In this document: positions 1 to 8,848 of the stretch, in pieces
Position numbering within the stretch: the first letter of the stretch is position 1
Layout: each line of letters starts with the position of its first letter
The notes under the pieces: generated by a model
What the model saw: only the letters and a program-made list of their open reading frames with translations
Database searches by the model: none
What the model was told of the DNA's origin: nothing
Program-made: the position numbers and the translations under genes
Source of the DNA: Collybia mongolica
Taxonomy: Eukaryota; Basidiomycota; Agaricomycetes; Agaricales; Clitocybaceae
Assembly (NCBI GenBank): GCA_013420905.1
Contig: JAAXNY010000010.1
Coordinates: 1,364,001-1,428,000 of the forward strand
Direction of reading: 5' to 3'
Length of the DNA: 64,000 nucleotides

Positions 1-358
1 ATGAAGCATCTCAAAGGGATGCAGCTTTTGAGGGCATTAACCCAGAAGTTACAGAAGGTATTAAAATTATTCTTTTTTGCAAATATTAGCCTAGATAACA
101 TGTGGTTTTTTACAAAGATGAACTGTTTGCAAACCAACAAGGTTTGAATGCCATAACTCATAGGTTATTGCTCACTCATCAACGCATTGTGTGTGATTCT
201 ACAGTTGCTGAGCCCCTTTCTGAGGAATTTGGTGGGCAGAACCCATTCTATAGATAGTTACATTTCCTTATCTTTCTTTAGCAACTGAAGACCATTTAAC
301 TGGAGTGAACAATAATGACTTCAGCCCTCAATTACCCATGATGCCCCCACCTACTTCT
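1..358 (+). pseudogene. Plavaka-like transposase, upstream exons
   Basis: Three short exon-like pieces can be read on the plus strand, separated by GT...AG introns (introns near 58-118 and 233-285). One conceptual exon reads ELFANQQGLNAITHRLLLTH, with an acidic, poorly conserved sequence around it. The last piece runs to 358 and, after the retrotransposon, continues in the same frame at 8854. The N-terminal part of Plavaka proteins is poorly conserved, so this piece is assigned mainly by continuity with the recognisable downstream part. The gene starts left of the window. Confidence 0.45.
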
Positions 359-829
359 TGTTATGGCTGTTTAGGCCTTATCCTCTAGATCAGTCTGGTT
401 TATCGTTCGTTCACTATAGACCGTTGACTTCATAAGTCTAATGTCCAATGACTCCCTCAGTAGGGCTAAAGTCAAATCGTTGAATCAGAGATGCACTACT
501 CCCTTCGTAAGGCAAGTAGGATCGAGCTTCGCATCAAGAGATAAGAGTGAATAAGGTTGATTCAGCTGGGTCAAGCTAAAGAGCTAGCTAAGCTAAACTA
601 TCCGTATATATATGTAAGAGTCCAATAAGCGTGATTTACGCTATTGGTTATAGATAAAGGAATGAGTAAGCTAAGATGAGAATGAGTAAGCGTAATTCAA
701 AGGATGAATAAGCATGGGAAAGGAAGTGCATATATGGGCTTTTGAAAGATAAGAGTCGATAAGTATCCGGCAATCAGTAGTATGTAATAAAAGAAATGAT
801 AAGGGCATGTGAGTAGGGAATTTGTAACA
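359..829 (-). repeat. LTR (3' LTR of the minus-strand retrotransposon)
   Basis: 471 bp, bounded by TG...CA and directly next to the CTTCT target duplication on its left. It differs from the other LTR at 10 positions, all transitions, and nine of them fit decay of an ancestral CpG (CG seen as TG or CA). It contains the sequence GGGTCAAGCT where the partner LTR has AGGTCAAGCT. Confidence 0.95.
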
Positions 830-848
830 TTACCCCCTCTCTATCCCT
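830..848 (-). other. Polypurine tract of the retrotransposon
   Basis: On the minus strand the bases just before the 3' LTR are purine-rich, reading GGGATAGAGAGGGGG with a single T. This is the expected primer for plus-strand DNA synthesis in LTR retroelements. Its position confirms that the element reads on the minus strand. Confidence 0.7.
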
Positions 849-862
849 AAAGCGTCCCAGCT

Positions 863-1819
863 TTAGTAGTCAATTGGCTCCCCTGTCATGTTTGCGATGG
901 CTTCTGGATAATCGAAAGGATCGTCAATCCCATTGTCTACCTCTTCGTGTTCATCTCCAACCCATTGCCAGCTCTGATAATACCCCACTGTTCTAGTCAT
1001 GGGTCTTTCAGGGCATTGGTCACGACGATGTCCTGGTGCTGGTTGAAAACATATTGGACAATATTGTTTTTCACAATTAATTGATGAATGTCCAAAGTTG
1101 AGGCATCAAGAGCATAATACGTTTTTATAGATGAGTGCTCGTTCTACTTGGGTGAGGTTGATGGGTTTGGGTGCTTTCTTCTTTTTAATGACAGATTTAG
1201 TGGCTTTTCGATCTTTCAAATGTTTAAATATTTCTTTGTTTGCAACCATGTCTGCTGGATCAGGAGTGGAATGTTGCGATGGTGAAGGGGATGGTTTGCG
1301 AAAAGGTGGGATTGGAAGGGGTTCGGGTTGATAAATAGGAGAATTCAGAGTCGAAGGTGTGGGTGTTCTGGGAGGAGATGTTTGTACTTCTTCATCAACT
1401 GTATCAACTCTTTTGGTTGACTCTGTAGGTGTTGAAGGCGTGGATGTAGGTAGTCGAATTCCTTCTTGTAATAACGGAATTAGATCTTCTAGAATTCAAA
1501 ATTCTTGCGTGTCCACTAATTCTTCTGTAGTTTGATCTAGAGCCTGGCTGATATTTGCAGTTTGATGATATAGCATGTCCCTGATTTCTAGGTATTTTTC
1601 GACTAGTTTGATGAGTTGATCGTGTGGTGGCTGATTGAATGCTTGAATCATTTGTTCGCGATGTTCTTCATGCATGAACCATGATAAGAACTTCTGGCGA
1701 CATATGATCTTTGTTGCGATTTCAAGGCGTTCTTGAGATGCGATATTAATGATAGGGGTGTTAGGAGGGTTGGTGAGGGCGGTGACAGTGGTGGTGTAGA
1801 AGTTGATAGGGGAAGACAT
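863..1819 (-). pseudogene. Third retrotransposon ORF with tandem zinc knuckles, two in-frame TGA codons
   Basis: A 319-codon frame downstream of pol, from the ATG at 1819 to a TAA at 863-865, inside the LTRs and on the element's coding strand. The N-terminal 107 codons are helical and acidic/polar. A Ser/Thr/Pro-rich linker follows, then two Cys/His clusters at about 1015-1114: a CX2CX4HX4C knuckle containing CLNFGHSSINC, and CPICFQPAPGHRRDQC. TGA codons lie at 1496-1498 and 1106-1108, the second inside the first knuckle. I do not recognise a family beyond the zinc knuckles. Chromoviruses normally end with pol, so this is an extra gene, perhaps nucleic-acid binding. It has no signal peptide or membrane segment, so it is not envelope-like. 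Confidence 0.65.
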
Positions 1820-1828
1820 TGTTTGTTA

Positions 1829-2040
1829 CAGTGGCTCAAAAAACTGCCCCAATGTTTGTACATTTTTGAAAGATCAATATGGTATGAAGTGCTGACATAA
1901 GCAGGGGACCTGGGGTAATTATGTAAGATACTATGACATCGTGGCTTTCCAATGGACCCTGGATCATGTGATTTGGATCAATATCCATTAAGCTATAAGC
2001 CAAACAAAATGGTTACTTATTGGGGCAGTTTTTTGACCCT
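1829..2040 (+). repeat. Left terminal inverted repeat of the Tc1 element
   Basis: 212 bp, matching 3225-3436 in inverted orientation. An 18-base motif, TCAAAAAACTGCCCCAAT, lies at its outer edge (1836-1853). The same motif lies at its inner edge in reverse complement (2019-2036), so each arm can fold on itself. Confidence 0.9.
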
Positions 2041-2189
2041 TATCTTATTTTCCATTATTCTGGCATTTATGATCCAATGCAAGAACATTATGGACTGTGG
2101 GAAGAATAAACAATGTCATGTGACTTTATTTGTATCAATTTGACATGTTGGAATTGGTTCAATCATCTTCTTGACCTCTTACCACCATC

Positions 2190-3209
2190 ATGAAAGCCAT
2201 TTCTACTGCTCAGCACAATACTGTTGTTTCTCTCCTCAATGAGGGCTATTCTCAGCGTCAAATCAAGGAGAAAACTGGTCTAGGGAAGGGTACCATCAGT
2301 AGGATCAGCAAAGATGTGGATGGAAACAAAGAAAACAACCTTGGTGGCCGCCCCTCCAAGCTGTCTGTTCGTGACAAACAGTCAATTATTCGTCAAATCA
2401 AGTCAGGGAAGCTTGATAATGCAGTTCAGGCTACCCAATTCATCAATGGCATCATCCCCAATCCTGTCACACCCCAGACAGTCAGAAATGCACTCAAGGA
2501 AAATCAATTTTATGCTGCTACAAAGAGGAAAGCTCCTCTTCTCAAACGAGCCCATCGCATCCGGCGTCTCCAGTTTGCAAAATATCATGAAAGCTGGACT
2601 GTGGAGGACTGGAAAAGGGTTCTATGGACAGATGAGACCAAAATCAATAGGATTGGGTCAGATGGAAAGGTTTATGTCTGGAAACAAAGGGGAGAACCAC
2701 CATCTGATAGAACAACATCACCTACTGTCAAACATGGAGGAGGAGGAAACCTCATGGTATGGGGTTGTATGGGGTGGAATGGAGTGGGAAAGCTCATAGA
2801 GGTGCAGGGGAACATGGACAAGGTTCAATACTGTGAAATTTTGGAGAGTGGAGTTCAGGAAAGTTTTGAGAAGTTGGAAATGGTGGATGGCGAGCGCTAC
2901 TTTCAGCAAGATAACGACCCCAAACACACATCTGGACTGGCCACACAGTGGTTTGAAGACAACAACATTCAAGTCCTTGGCTGGCCTGCCCAATCCCCTG
3001 ACATGAATCCAATAGAACACCTTTGGGAACATCTCAAGCGCCGTCTTAAAGAATATCTGACACCACCCAAAGGAGTACATGAGTTGTGGGATAGATTGGC
3101 TGAAGAGTGGGGTGAAATTCCACCAGAGGTATGCCAAAACCTGATAGAAAGTATGCCCAGGCGGATACAAGCAGTTATAAAGGCAAAAGGTGGTCATACA
3201 AAGTATTAG
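2190..3209 (+). CDS. Tc1-family transposase, intact, 339 aa
   Basis: A single uninterrupted ORF of normal Tc1 length. The N-terminus (about residues 1-110) is a paired helix-turn-helix DNA-binding region containing GYSQRQIKEKTGLGKGTISR and a GRPSKL linker. The catalytic DDE domain shows D in VLWTDETK, D in FQQDNDPKHTS and E in SPDMNPIEHLW. There are 34 residues between the second D and the E, the DD34E spacing of the Tc1 group. It would cut the element at its terminal repeats and reinsert it at TA. No intron or frameshift is visible, so it may still be active, but activity cannot be judged from sequence. The ATG at 2190 precedes the helix-turn-helix directly and fits the family. Confidence 0.93.
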   Translation: MKAISTAQHNTVVSLLNEGYSQRQIKEKTGLGKGTISRISKDVDGNKENNLGGRPSKLSVRDKQSIIRQIKSGKLDNAVQATQFINGIIPNPVTPQTVRNALKENQFYAATKRKAPLLKRAHRIRRLQFAKYHESWTVEDWKRVLWTDETKINRIGSDGKVYVWKQRGEPPSDRTTSPTVKHGGGGNLMVWGCMGWNGVGKLIEVQGNMDKVQYCEILESGVQESFEKLEMVDGERYFQQDNDPKHTSGLATQWFEDNNIQVLGWPAQSPDMNPIEHLWEHLKRRLKEYLTPPKGVHELWDRLAEEWGEIPPEVCQNLIESMPRRIQAVIKAKGGHTKY

Positions 3210-3224
3210 ATAGAAAATTAATAG

Positions 3225-3436
3225 AGGGTCAAAAAACTGCCCCAATGAGTAATCATTTTGTTTGGCCTATAGCTTAATGGGTTTTGATCCAAATCACATG
3301 ATCCAGGGTCCATTGAAAAGCCACGATGTCATAGTATCTTACATAATTACCCCAGGTCCCCTGCTTATGTCAGCACTTCATACCATATTGATCTTTCAAA
3401 AATGTACAAACATTGGGGCAGTTTTTTGAGCCACTG
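3225..3436 (-). repeat. Right terminal inverted repeat of the Tc1 element
   Basis: 212 bp, mirror of 1829-2040. The 18-base motif occurs at the inner edge (3229-3246) and, reversed, at the outer edge (3412-3429). Confidence 0.9.
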
Positions 3437-3480
3437 TAAGAATCTGGAATTTGTTGAGAGTGATAGTAGACGGTAGTTGG

Positions 3481-6400
3481 TTAGAGGCGATGTAGCTTCT
3501 GATAGGATTGAAGTATCGTTTGAGCTCTTTTTAAGTGGTCTTCTGGTTCCCACGTGTTGTGTGCGGATGAGTAATCTTTCCATTTCACAAGGTATTGGAA
3601 GCCTCGGCCTCATTGTCGGTGATTGATAATCCCTTCTACTTTGTACTCTTCTTCTTGATTCACAAGATCCGGTGGAGGTTCTAAGAAGTTGGGTCCATGA
3701 GTATCGGTTTCCTTATATGGTGTAAGAAGAGAAGCATGAAACACAGGGTGGATCTTCCATTGTGATGGAAGTTTCAGTTTGTACGTTACTGGTCCGCGGA
3801 CTTCTTGGATTTCGAAGGGTCCTTCTTGTTTTGGTGCTAGTTTCCTTGAGGGATAAGGGATTTGAAGGTTTGTTCCTTCTAACCAAACATGTTCTCCTTG
3901 TTTGAATGGAGTGAAACCTCGTGTTGTCCTTTCTGCAACTTTTCTTCTTGCCAAGTCGTGTGCTGCCATAGCTTCTTCTCTTGCTCTGTTAAGTTCAATC
4001 ATCCGTTGCTCCACACTTGGAATGTTTGTCTTCTGGAATACTGATGGAATTGCTTGTGGTTTGTATCCCATCATAAGGAAGAATGGGGATCTTTTTGTTG
4101 TGGAGTGTGTTCTTTGATTATGCGCGAATTCTGTGATTGGGTTAAGATCCTTCCATATTGCTGGGTTGTTCTGACAGAACATTTGGAAATAAATTTCGAG
4201 CTCTTGATTTAATCGTTCTGTTTCTCCATCTGTTTGTGGGTGATACGCCGTGCTCATTACAAGCTTAATTCCAAGGAGTTTTCCTAGTTCTTTGAAGACT
4301 TTTGCTGCAAATTGAGGACCTCAATCAGATAAGAAGGTGTCAGGTAATCCAAATCTTTTGTAAACATGTTCCAGGTAAAGGTTCGCTGTTCCTAGAGCAT
4401 TGATTGTTTTAGTGCAAGGGATAGAAATTACCCCCTTCGTAAGGCCATGATCTACCACAACCATGAGACTGTCTTTTCCATTGTTTTCTGGGAGGTCTGT
4501 GACAAAATCGGCTGTGACAAATGAGAAAGGGCATGGTCCTCCATTTGTTGCAATTGGTATTAACCCTGGTCTTGTTGGGTGCGTGTTGACTTTCATTTGT
4601 TGGCATGTGGCGCAGCCATCAACATAATTCTTTATGAATACTCCCATTCCTGGCCACCAGTATTCTTGACTGATTAACTCTTGTGTTTTGTATTGGCCTG
4701 GGTGTCCTCCTGGTTTTGTGTCATGATATCTTTGCACTATTTCTCGTCGCAGCTTTGTGTCTGGTCCTACATAACATCTGTTCTTGAAAAACAGAAGTCT
4801 GTCTTCGAATTTCCAATCAGACAAATTTGATTTGATCGGTGGTGTTCCTGTCTCTTTTAACGCTTCAATTGATTTTGCAAACAAATCATCTTCTTCAACT
4901 GATTTCTTTAGGTCTTTTTGTAAACCTATATCAATCATTTTGATGAAAATGTCATCTGGTAGAAGGATCCGGTCTTCATTGTCTGTGTCTTCTGTACTGA
5001 CATAGTCTGATCTTCTTGATAAAGCATCGGATTGTATCATTCGTGTTCCAGGTGTGTGTACGAGTTTCAGATCAAATTGTGACAGGAACAAGCTCCATCC
5101 TGCTTGTTGTCGATTCAATTTTTGTGCCGTTCGGAACTACATCAGGTTCTTGTGATCTGACAGAATTACTGTGGGAAATTGTGATCCTTCAAGGTAATGT
5201 CTCCATGTTTTCAAGGCTCGAATGATGCCTAATAGTTCTCTGTCGTAAATTTCGTAGTTTCTTTCTGTTTCTGTAAATGAATGTGAAATGTATCCGCATG
5301 GATGCCATTCTCCGTTGTCATTTTGTTGTCGTAGTACCGCGCCTGTGGCCCATTTCGAAGCATCTGATTCAATGTGAAATGGTTTGTTCTTGTCTGGCAT
5401 CATGAGGACGGGTGATTTCAAAAATTTCTGTTTCAATCCGTTGAATGCTTCCTGACATTCTTGAGTCCATTTCCATTCGATGTCTTTTCTTGTCAGATTT
5501 GTTAATGGTCTGCTAAGTTCAGCATAATGTCCAATGAACTTTTGGTAGAAGTTTGCAAATCCGAGGAATGATCGGACTTGTTTCACTGTTGTCGGGGCTG
5601 GCCAATCTGCAATTCCTGCTAACTTTGTTGGTTCCATTCCTATTTCGTTTTCTCTGATAACCAATCCAAGGTATTCAAGTTCTGTGGCTTCGAATACGCA
5701 TTTGTCCAGATTTAGGTATAAGTCGTTTTCCTTTAATTTATCTAAGACTTTCGTAGTCTTTTGTCGCAGATCATCGATGTTGTCGGAGGAGATTAAAATG
5801 TCATCCATGTAGATCAGGATCCATCCTTCGTCAATTTCTATTGCATAGATATCGTTCATCATGTTCTGGAATGTTGCCGGTGAATTGCATAAGCTGAAAA
5901 ACATAACAAGAGGTTCGAATAATCCTCTGTTAGTTTTGAATGCTGCTTTCCATTCATTGCCTTCTTTGATCTGGACATTGTTATATCCCCATTGTAAATC
6001 CAGTTTTGTGAAATATTTGGCCCTTTTCAGTTTGTCAAGAAGTTCCCCTACAAGTGGTAAAGGGTATGCATTCTTTATCATTCCTTTGTTTAATCTTCTG
6101 TAGTCCTGAGTTGGTCAAAGTTTTGCTGAGTCTTTCTTTGATACAAAGAAAAAGGGTGATGCTTGTGGAGATTTCGATGGTCGGATATATCCTTTCTGCA
6201 GATTTTTGTCAATGAATTCGTCCAATTTTCCTTGTTCCACTGGGCTAATGGGATAGATCTTACAGTCTTTCAGAATGAAGTCTGGTTTTAGATCTATTGC
6301 ATGGTCCCATGATCGTCGTATTGGCATTCTTTCCGAATTTGTTTTGTCAAATAATGATGCATATTTCTGGTAAAATTCTGGTAGCGTCTTCTTTGGCTTT

Positions 6401-7209
6401 TGATCTTCGATTTCTGCCTTGTGTTCCAGTTCCTGTGATATCGATGTTTTTGCATTTATCCAGATGGATTCTTCTTCATCGTCTTCTGGATAGATGTATG
6501 TCCTGAGTAAGTTGACTTCATGTTCATCATCTTCTTCATTGATTCCTAAAAGAATTGGCTGCCAATCTTCAAGGGGTTGGTTCCTTGGGATTTCTTCTAG
6601 ATGTTCTTCCTGTATTTCTGTTACCGTTGCCTTGGGGTATTGCCGTTTTTGCTTCATCTGTTGGATTTCTAAATTCTTTCAGATTGCTTCTGATAGAACT
6701 CCTTTCTTGATACTTGGTCTGAAGTCGAGTGTTCCCTTCCCCCAATCAATTTTGGGGTTATGCTGTTTTAACCATGGTAGTCCGAGGATAATGTTTTCTT
6801 TCCTGAGTCCACTAACTAGTAGTCAGATTCTGATTTCTTCATCTCCGATTCGAATCTTGGTCCATACACAGTCTGTGATGTTCCCTGATTTGTTCTTTGT
6901 CCCATCTACGTTTCTGACCAAAATTGATTTTCTCAGCAGAGTTGTCTTTATTTTGTTTTCTTCAACGAATGTTTTGTCAATAAAGATTCCTCCGGCTCCA
7001 CAATCAATGAGTCCAATTGCTGGAATTTCGATGTTTTTCTGTTCTTCAATCACTGTAATTGAGATAGATAATGATTGTCGATTCATCTCTCCTAAAATTA
7101 CAGGTGACAGTGTAACGGAATAGTTCTCGGCAGGTACTGATGTCGATTCAGTCCACCTCTTTAAAAACCCTCGTCTTCCATATTCTTTAAGGCAATCTCC
7201 TTTTCGTCT
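3481..7209 (-). pseudogene. Retrotransposon Pol polyprotein (PR-RT-RH-IN-chromodomain), six in-frame stops
   Basis: A frame of 1243 codons, shifted -1 relative to gag, ending at TAA 3481-3483. In order it shows: a protease with LIDCGAGG (Cys where DSG/DTG is usual); a reverse transcriptase with YMDD at about 5800-5811; RNase H with [11 protein letters not shown]; an integrase with an HHCC finger (HDTKPGGH...CATC) and D,D,E residues in VTADF, LSD and GETERLNQELE; and a C-terminal chromodomain containing [11 protein letters not shown] and NTWEPEDHL. Stops are TGA at 6823, 6679, 6115, 4321 and 3610, and TAG at 5137. The TGA at 6115 falls on the Arg of the KLRP motif of RT. The TGA at 4321 falls on the Arg of LSDRGPQF in the integrase. 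It is dead as sequenced. The chromodomain would once have steered integration to marked chromatin. Confidence 0.92.
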
Positions 7210-8330
7210 TCATCTAACTCTGCCATAAGAGATCTGATTTTCATGTAGGCGTCTTTGCCTTTCATTGGTAATTTCGGTTCTTCTTTTCATGGAGTTTGAG
7301 GAATTGAACCTCCTGCTTTGTGATCGGATGCTCGATGTCCAAATTTATGGCATTCAAAGCATAGTCCTTGTTTCATATGTTCGTCTCTTTCTTGAATGGT
7401 CAATCAATCTATGTCCATTGCATTTGGATCTTTGTTTGGAACATATTTGGGGTCGTTTCGTTGGAAATTATATTTTTTTCCATTGTTTCCTCTGGTTGTC
7501 TTTCCTGTGTTTCCTTTAATTCGTGCTACAATTGATTTTGCATGTCTATATTGAGTGTCGAATATAGATGCCTTCTGATACCAACCCTTGATGGTGGTCG
7601 GTGGGTTATCCATTGTCAAGATTTTCTGCATTAAGGAAGGGGGTATTCCTTCCATGAAGTACTCAATGAGTGCTTCGCTTTCGGTGATCTGACTTTCTGA
7701 TGCGGCTGATTTGAATTCCGCAATGTAGTCATCTGCTGTCATGTTTCCTGTCATGTGCAGTGTTTTCAGGGTTTGTCTTGCGTCTCCTGCTTCGTCTGGT
7801 GTAGAGAATGCTTCTTCGACAGTTGCTATGAAATCTGTAAAGGTTCCTGGGTGGGTACTATTTTCTCCATACCAGGATTTCTTCCATGGTCCTGCTGTTC
7901 CTCCTTTCATGTATGAGAGCACGTAAAGGATTTTCTTCCATTCCGTGTCGTAAATTCTATCATTTGCTTGCAAGTACATTTTGCAATCAAGGATGAAGTC
8001 CTTTGTCATTCTTTGGTTTCCATCAAAGATGTTTGGCAAACTGAGTTTGATCTCAGTGGGTTTTCGTTCGTCTGCCATTTCTACGTCAGAGTCGGGTGGT
8101 ATTGGAGAGTCTAGTGATTCGGGTTTCGGTGGTTTCTCTGGTTCCTTTCCTTTGGAACTTTCTGCCTTTGGTTTCGGCGTGGTGGGCATTTCTACTGTTT
8201 GTGTGACTACTGAGAGTCTTGGTTGTTCTTCTGCGTCTTGGAAGTCTTCGTTGCTGAAGGCACTTTGCCTACTGCTGCTTCTACTGCTTTCACTGCTGCT
8301 CGCAGGCTTTAATCTGTATTGTGGTGCCAT
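7161..8330 (-). pseudogene. Retrotransposon Gag, with two in-frame TGA codons
   Basis: A frame of 390 codons from the ATG at 8330 to a TAA at 7161-7163. The first 308 codons are open. They show a low-complexity Ser/Pro/Glu-rich N-terminus and then a retrotransposon Gag capsid-like domain (blocks such as ADDYIAEFKSAASESQI and LIEYFMEGIPPSLMQKIL). TGA codons at 7404-7406 and 7287-7289 interrupt the frame. Between them lies a zinc knuckle, CFECHKFGHRASDH, spaced like CX2CX4HX4C but with His at the last position. Gag would form the virus-like particle and bind the RNA. The start is the first ATG after the 5' LTR. Confidence 0.85.
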
Positions 8331-8365
8331 TGCGTCTGAACCTTAATAGGTTGACAATTCTGATC

Positions 8366-8375
8366 AGCTTGACCT
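8366..8375 (-). other. Putative primer-binding site of self-priming (Tf1) type
   Basis: Two bases inside the 5' LTR edge, the minus strand reads AGGTCAAGCT. This is perfectly complementary over 10 bases to RNA transcribed from 8596-8587 in the same LTR (AGCTTGACCT). Tf1 and sushi chromoviruses prime reverse transcription by folding the 5' end of their own RNA onto such a site. The expected TGG of a tRNA-type site is absent. Confidence 0.6.
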
Positions 8376-8377
8376 TT

Positions 8378-8848
8378 TGTTATGGCTGTTTAGGCCTTAT
8401 CCTCTAGATCAGTCTGGTTTATCGTTCGTTCACTATAGACCGTTGACTTTGTAAGTCTAATGTCCAATGACTCCCTCAGTAGGGCTAAAGTCAAATCGTT
8501 GAATCAGAGATGCACTACTCCCTTTGTAAGGCAAGTAGGATCGAGCTTCGTGTCAAGAGATAAGAGTGAATAAGGTTGATTCAGCTAGGTCAAGCTAAAG
8601 AGCTAGCTAAGCTAAACTATCTGTATATATATGTAAGAGTCCGATAAGCGTGATTTATGCTATTGGTTATAGATAAAGGAATGAGTAAGCTAAGATGAGA
8701 ATGAGTAAGCGTAATTCAAAGGATGAATAAGCATGGGAAAGGAAGTGCATATATGGGCTTTTGAAAGATAAGAGTTGATAAGTATCCGGCAATCAGTAGT
8801 ATGTAATAAAAGAAATGATAAGGGCATGTGAGTAGGGAATTTGTAACA
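8378..8848 (-). repeat. LTR (5' LTR of the minus-strand retrotransposon)
   Basis: 471 bp, bounded by TG...CA and followed by the CTTCT target duplication at 8849-8853. Because the element reads on the minus strand, this copy carries the promoter that would transcribe gag-pol. A TATATAT stretch at about 8624-8632 lies roughly 30 nt upstream, in the direction of transcription, of the predicted RNA start near 8596. Confidence 0.95.
8624..8632 (-). promoter_or_regulatory. Likely TATA box of the retrotransposon promoter
   Basis: A TATATAT run inside the 5' LTR. If the RNA began at 8596, where it could pair with the primer site, this would sit about 28-36 nt upstream, the usual TATA spacing. Inferred from position only. 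Confidence 0.45.

Larger units (their letters stand above)
1829..3436 (+). mobile_element. Tc1/mariner DNA transposon inserted in the retrotransposon
   Basis: A 1608-bp element beginning CAGTGGCTC and ending GAGCCACTG, flanked by TA at 1827-1828 and 3437-3438, the target site of all Tc1/mariner elements. It has 212-bp terminal inverted repeats (1829-2040 and 3225-3436) differing at only about six positions, and one intact transposase ORF. It sits in the short gap between the pol stop at 3481 and the ATG of the third ORF at 1819, so it broke no retrotransposon ORF. The intact ORF and similar ends suggest it arrived after the host element had begun to decay. Confidence 0.95.
359..8848 (-). mobile_element. 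Ty3/Gypsy chromovirus (chromodomain LTR retrotransposon), itself interrupted by a Tc1 element
   Basis: Two 471-bp LTRs (359-829 and 8378-8848) begin TGTTATGG and end TTGTAACA. The 5-bp target duplication CTTCT is present at 354-358 and 8849-8853. All coding is on the minus strand in the order gag, protease, reverse transcriptase, RNase H, integrase, chromodomain, extra zinc-knuckle ORF. That is the Ty3/Gypsy chromovirus order plus one ORF. A polypurine tract abuts the 359-829 LTR and a self-complementary primer site abuts the 8378-8848 LTR, which confirms orientation. Without the 1608-bp Tc1 insert and one TA, the element would be about 6.9 kb. Ten in-frame stops make it non-autonomous. Confidence 0.95.

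Noticed and set aside
1131..1331. Plus-strand ORF of 66 codons
   Set aside because: It lies antisense to the third retrotransposon ORF and is a shadow frame.
863..1819. Envelope-like gene in the third ORF position
   Set aside because: No signal peptide, transmembrane segment or glycoprotein-like cysteine pattern; it ends in zinc knuckles instead.
3481..8330. Reading the repeated in-frame TGA codons as recoded (Trp or selenocysteine) rather than stops
   Set aside because: The nuclear genes here end in normal stops, including TGA (for example the OGFr-domain gene). At the RT and integrase sites the family has Arg, not Trp or Sec. The LTRs show the same CpG decay, so mutation is the simpler explanation.
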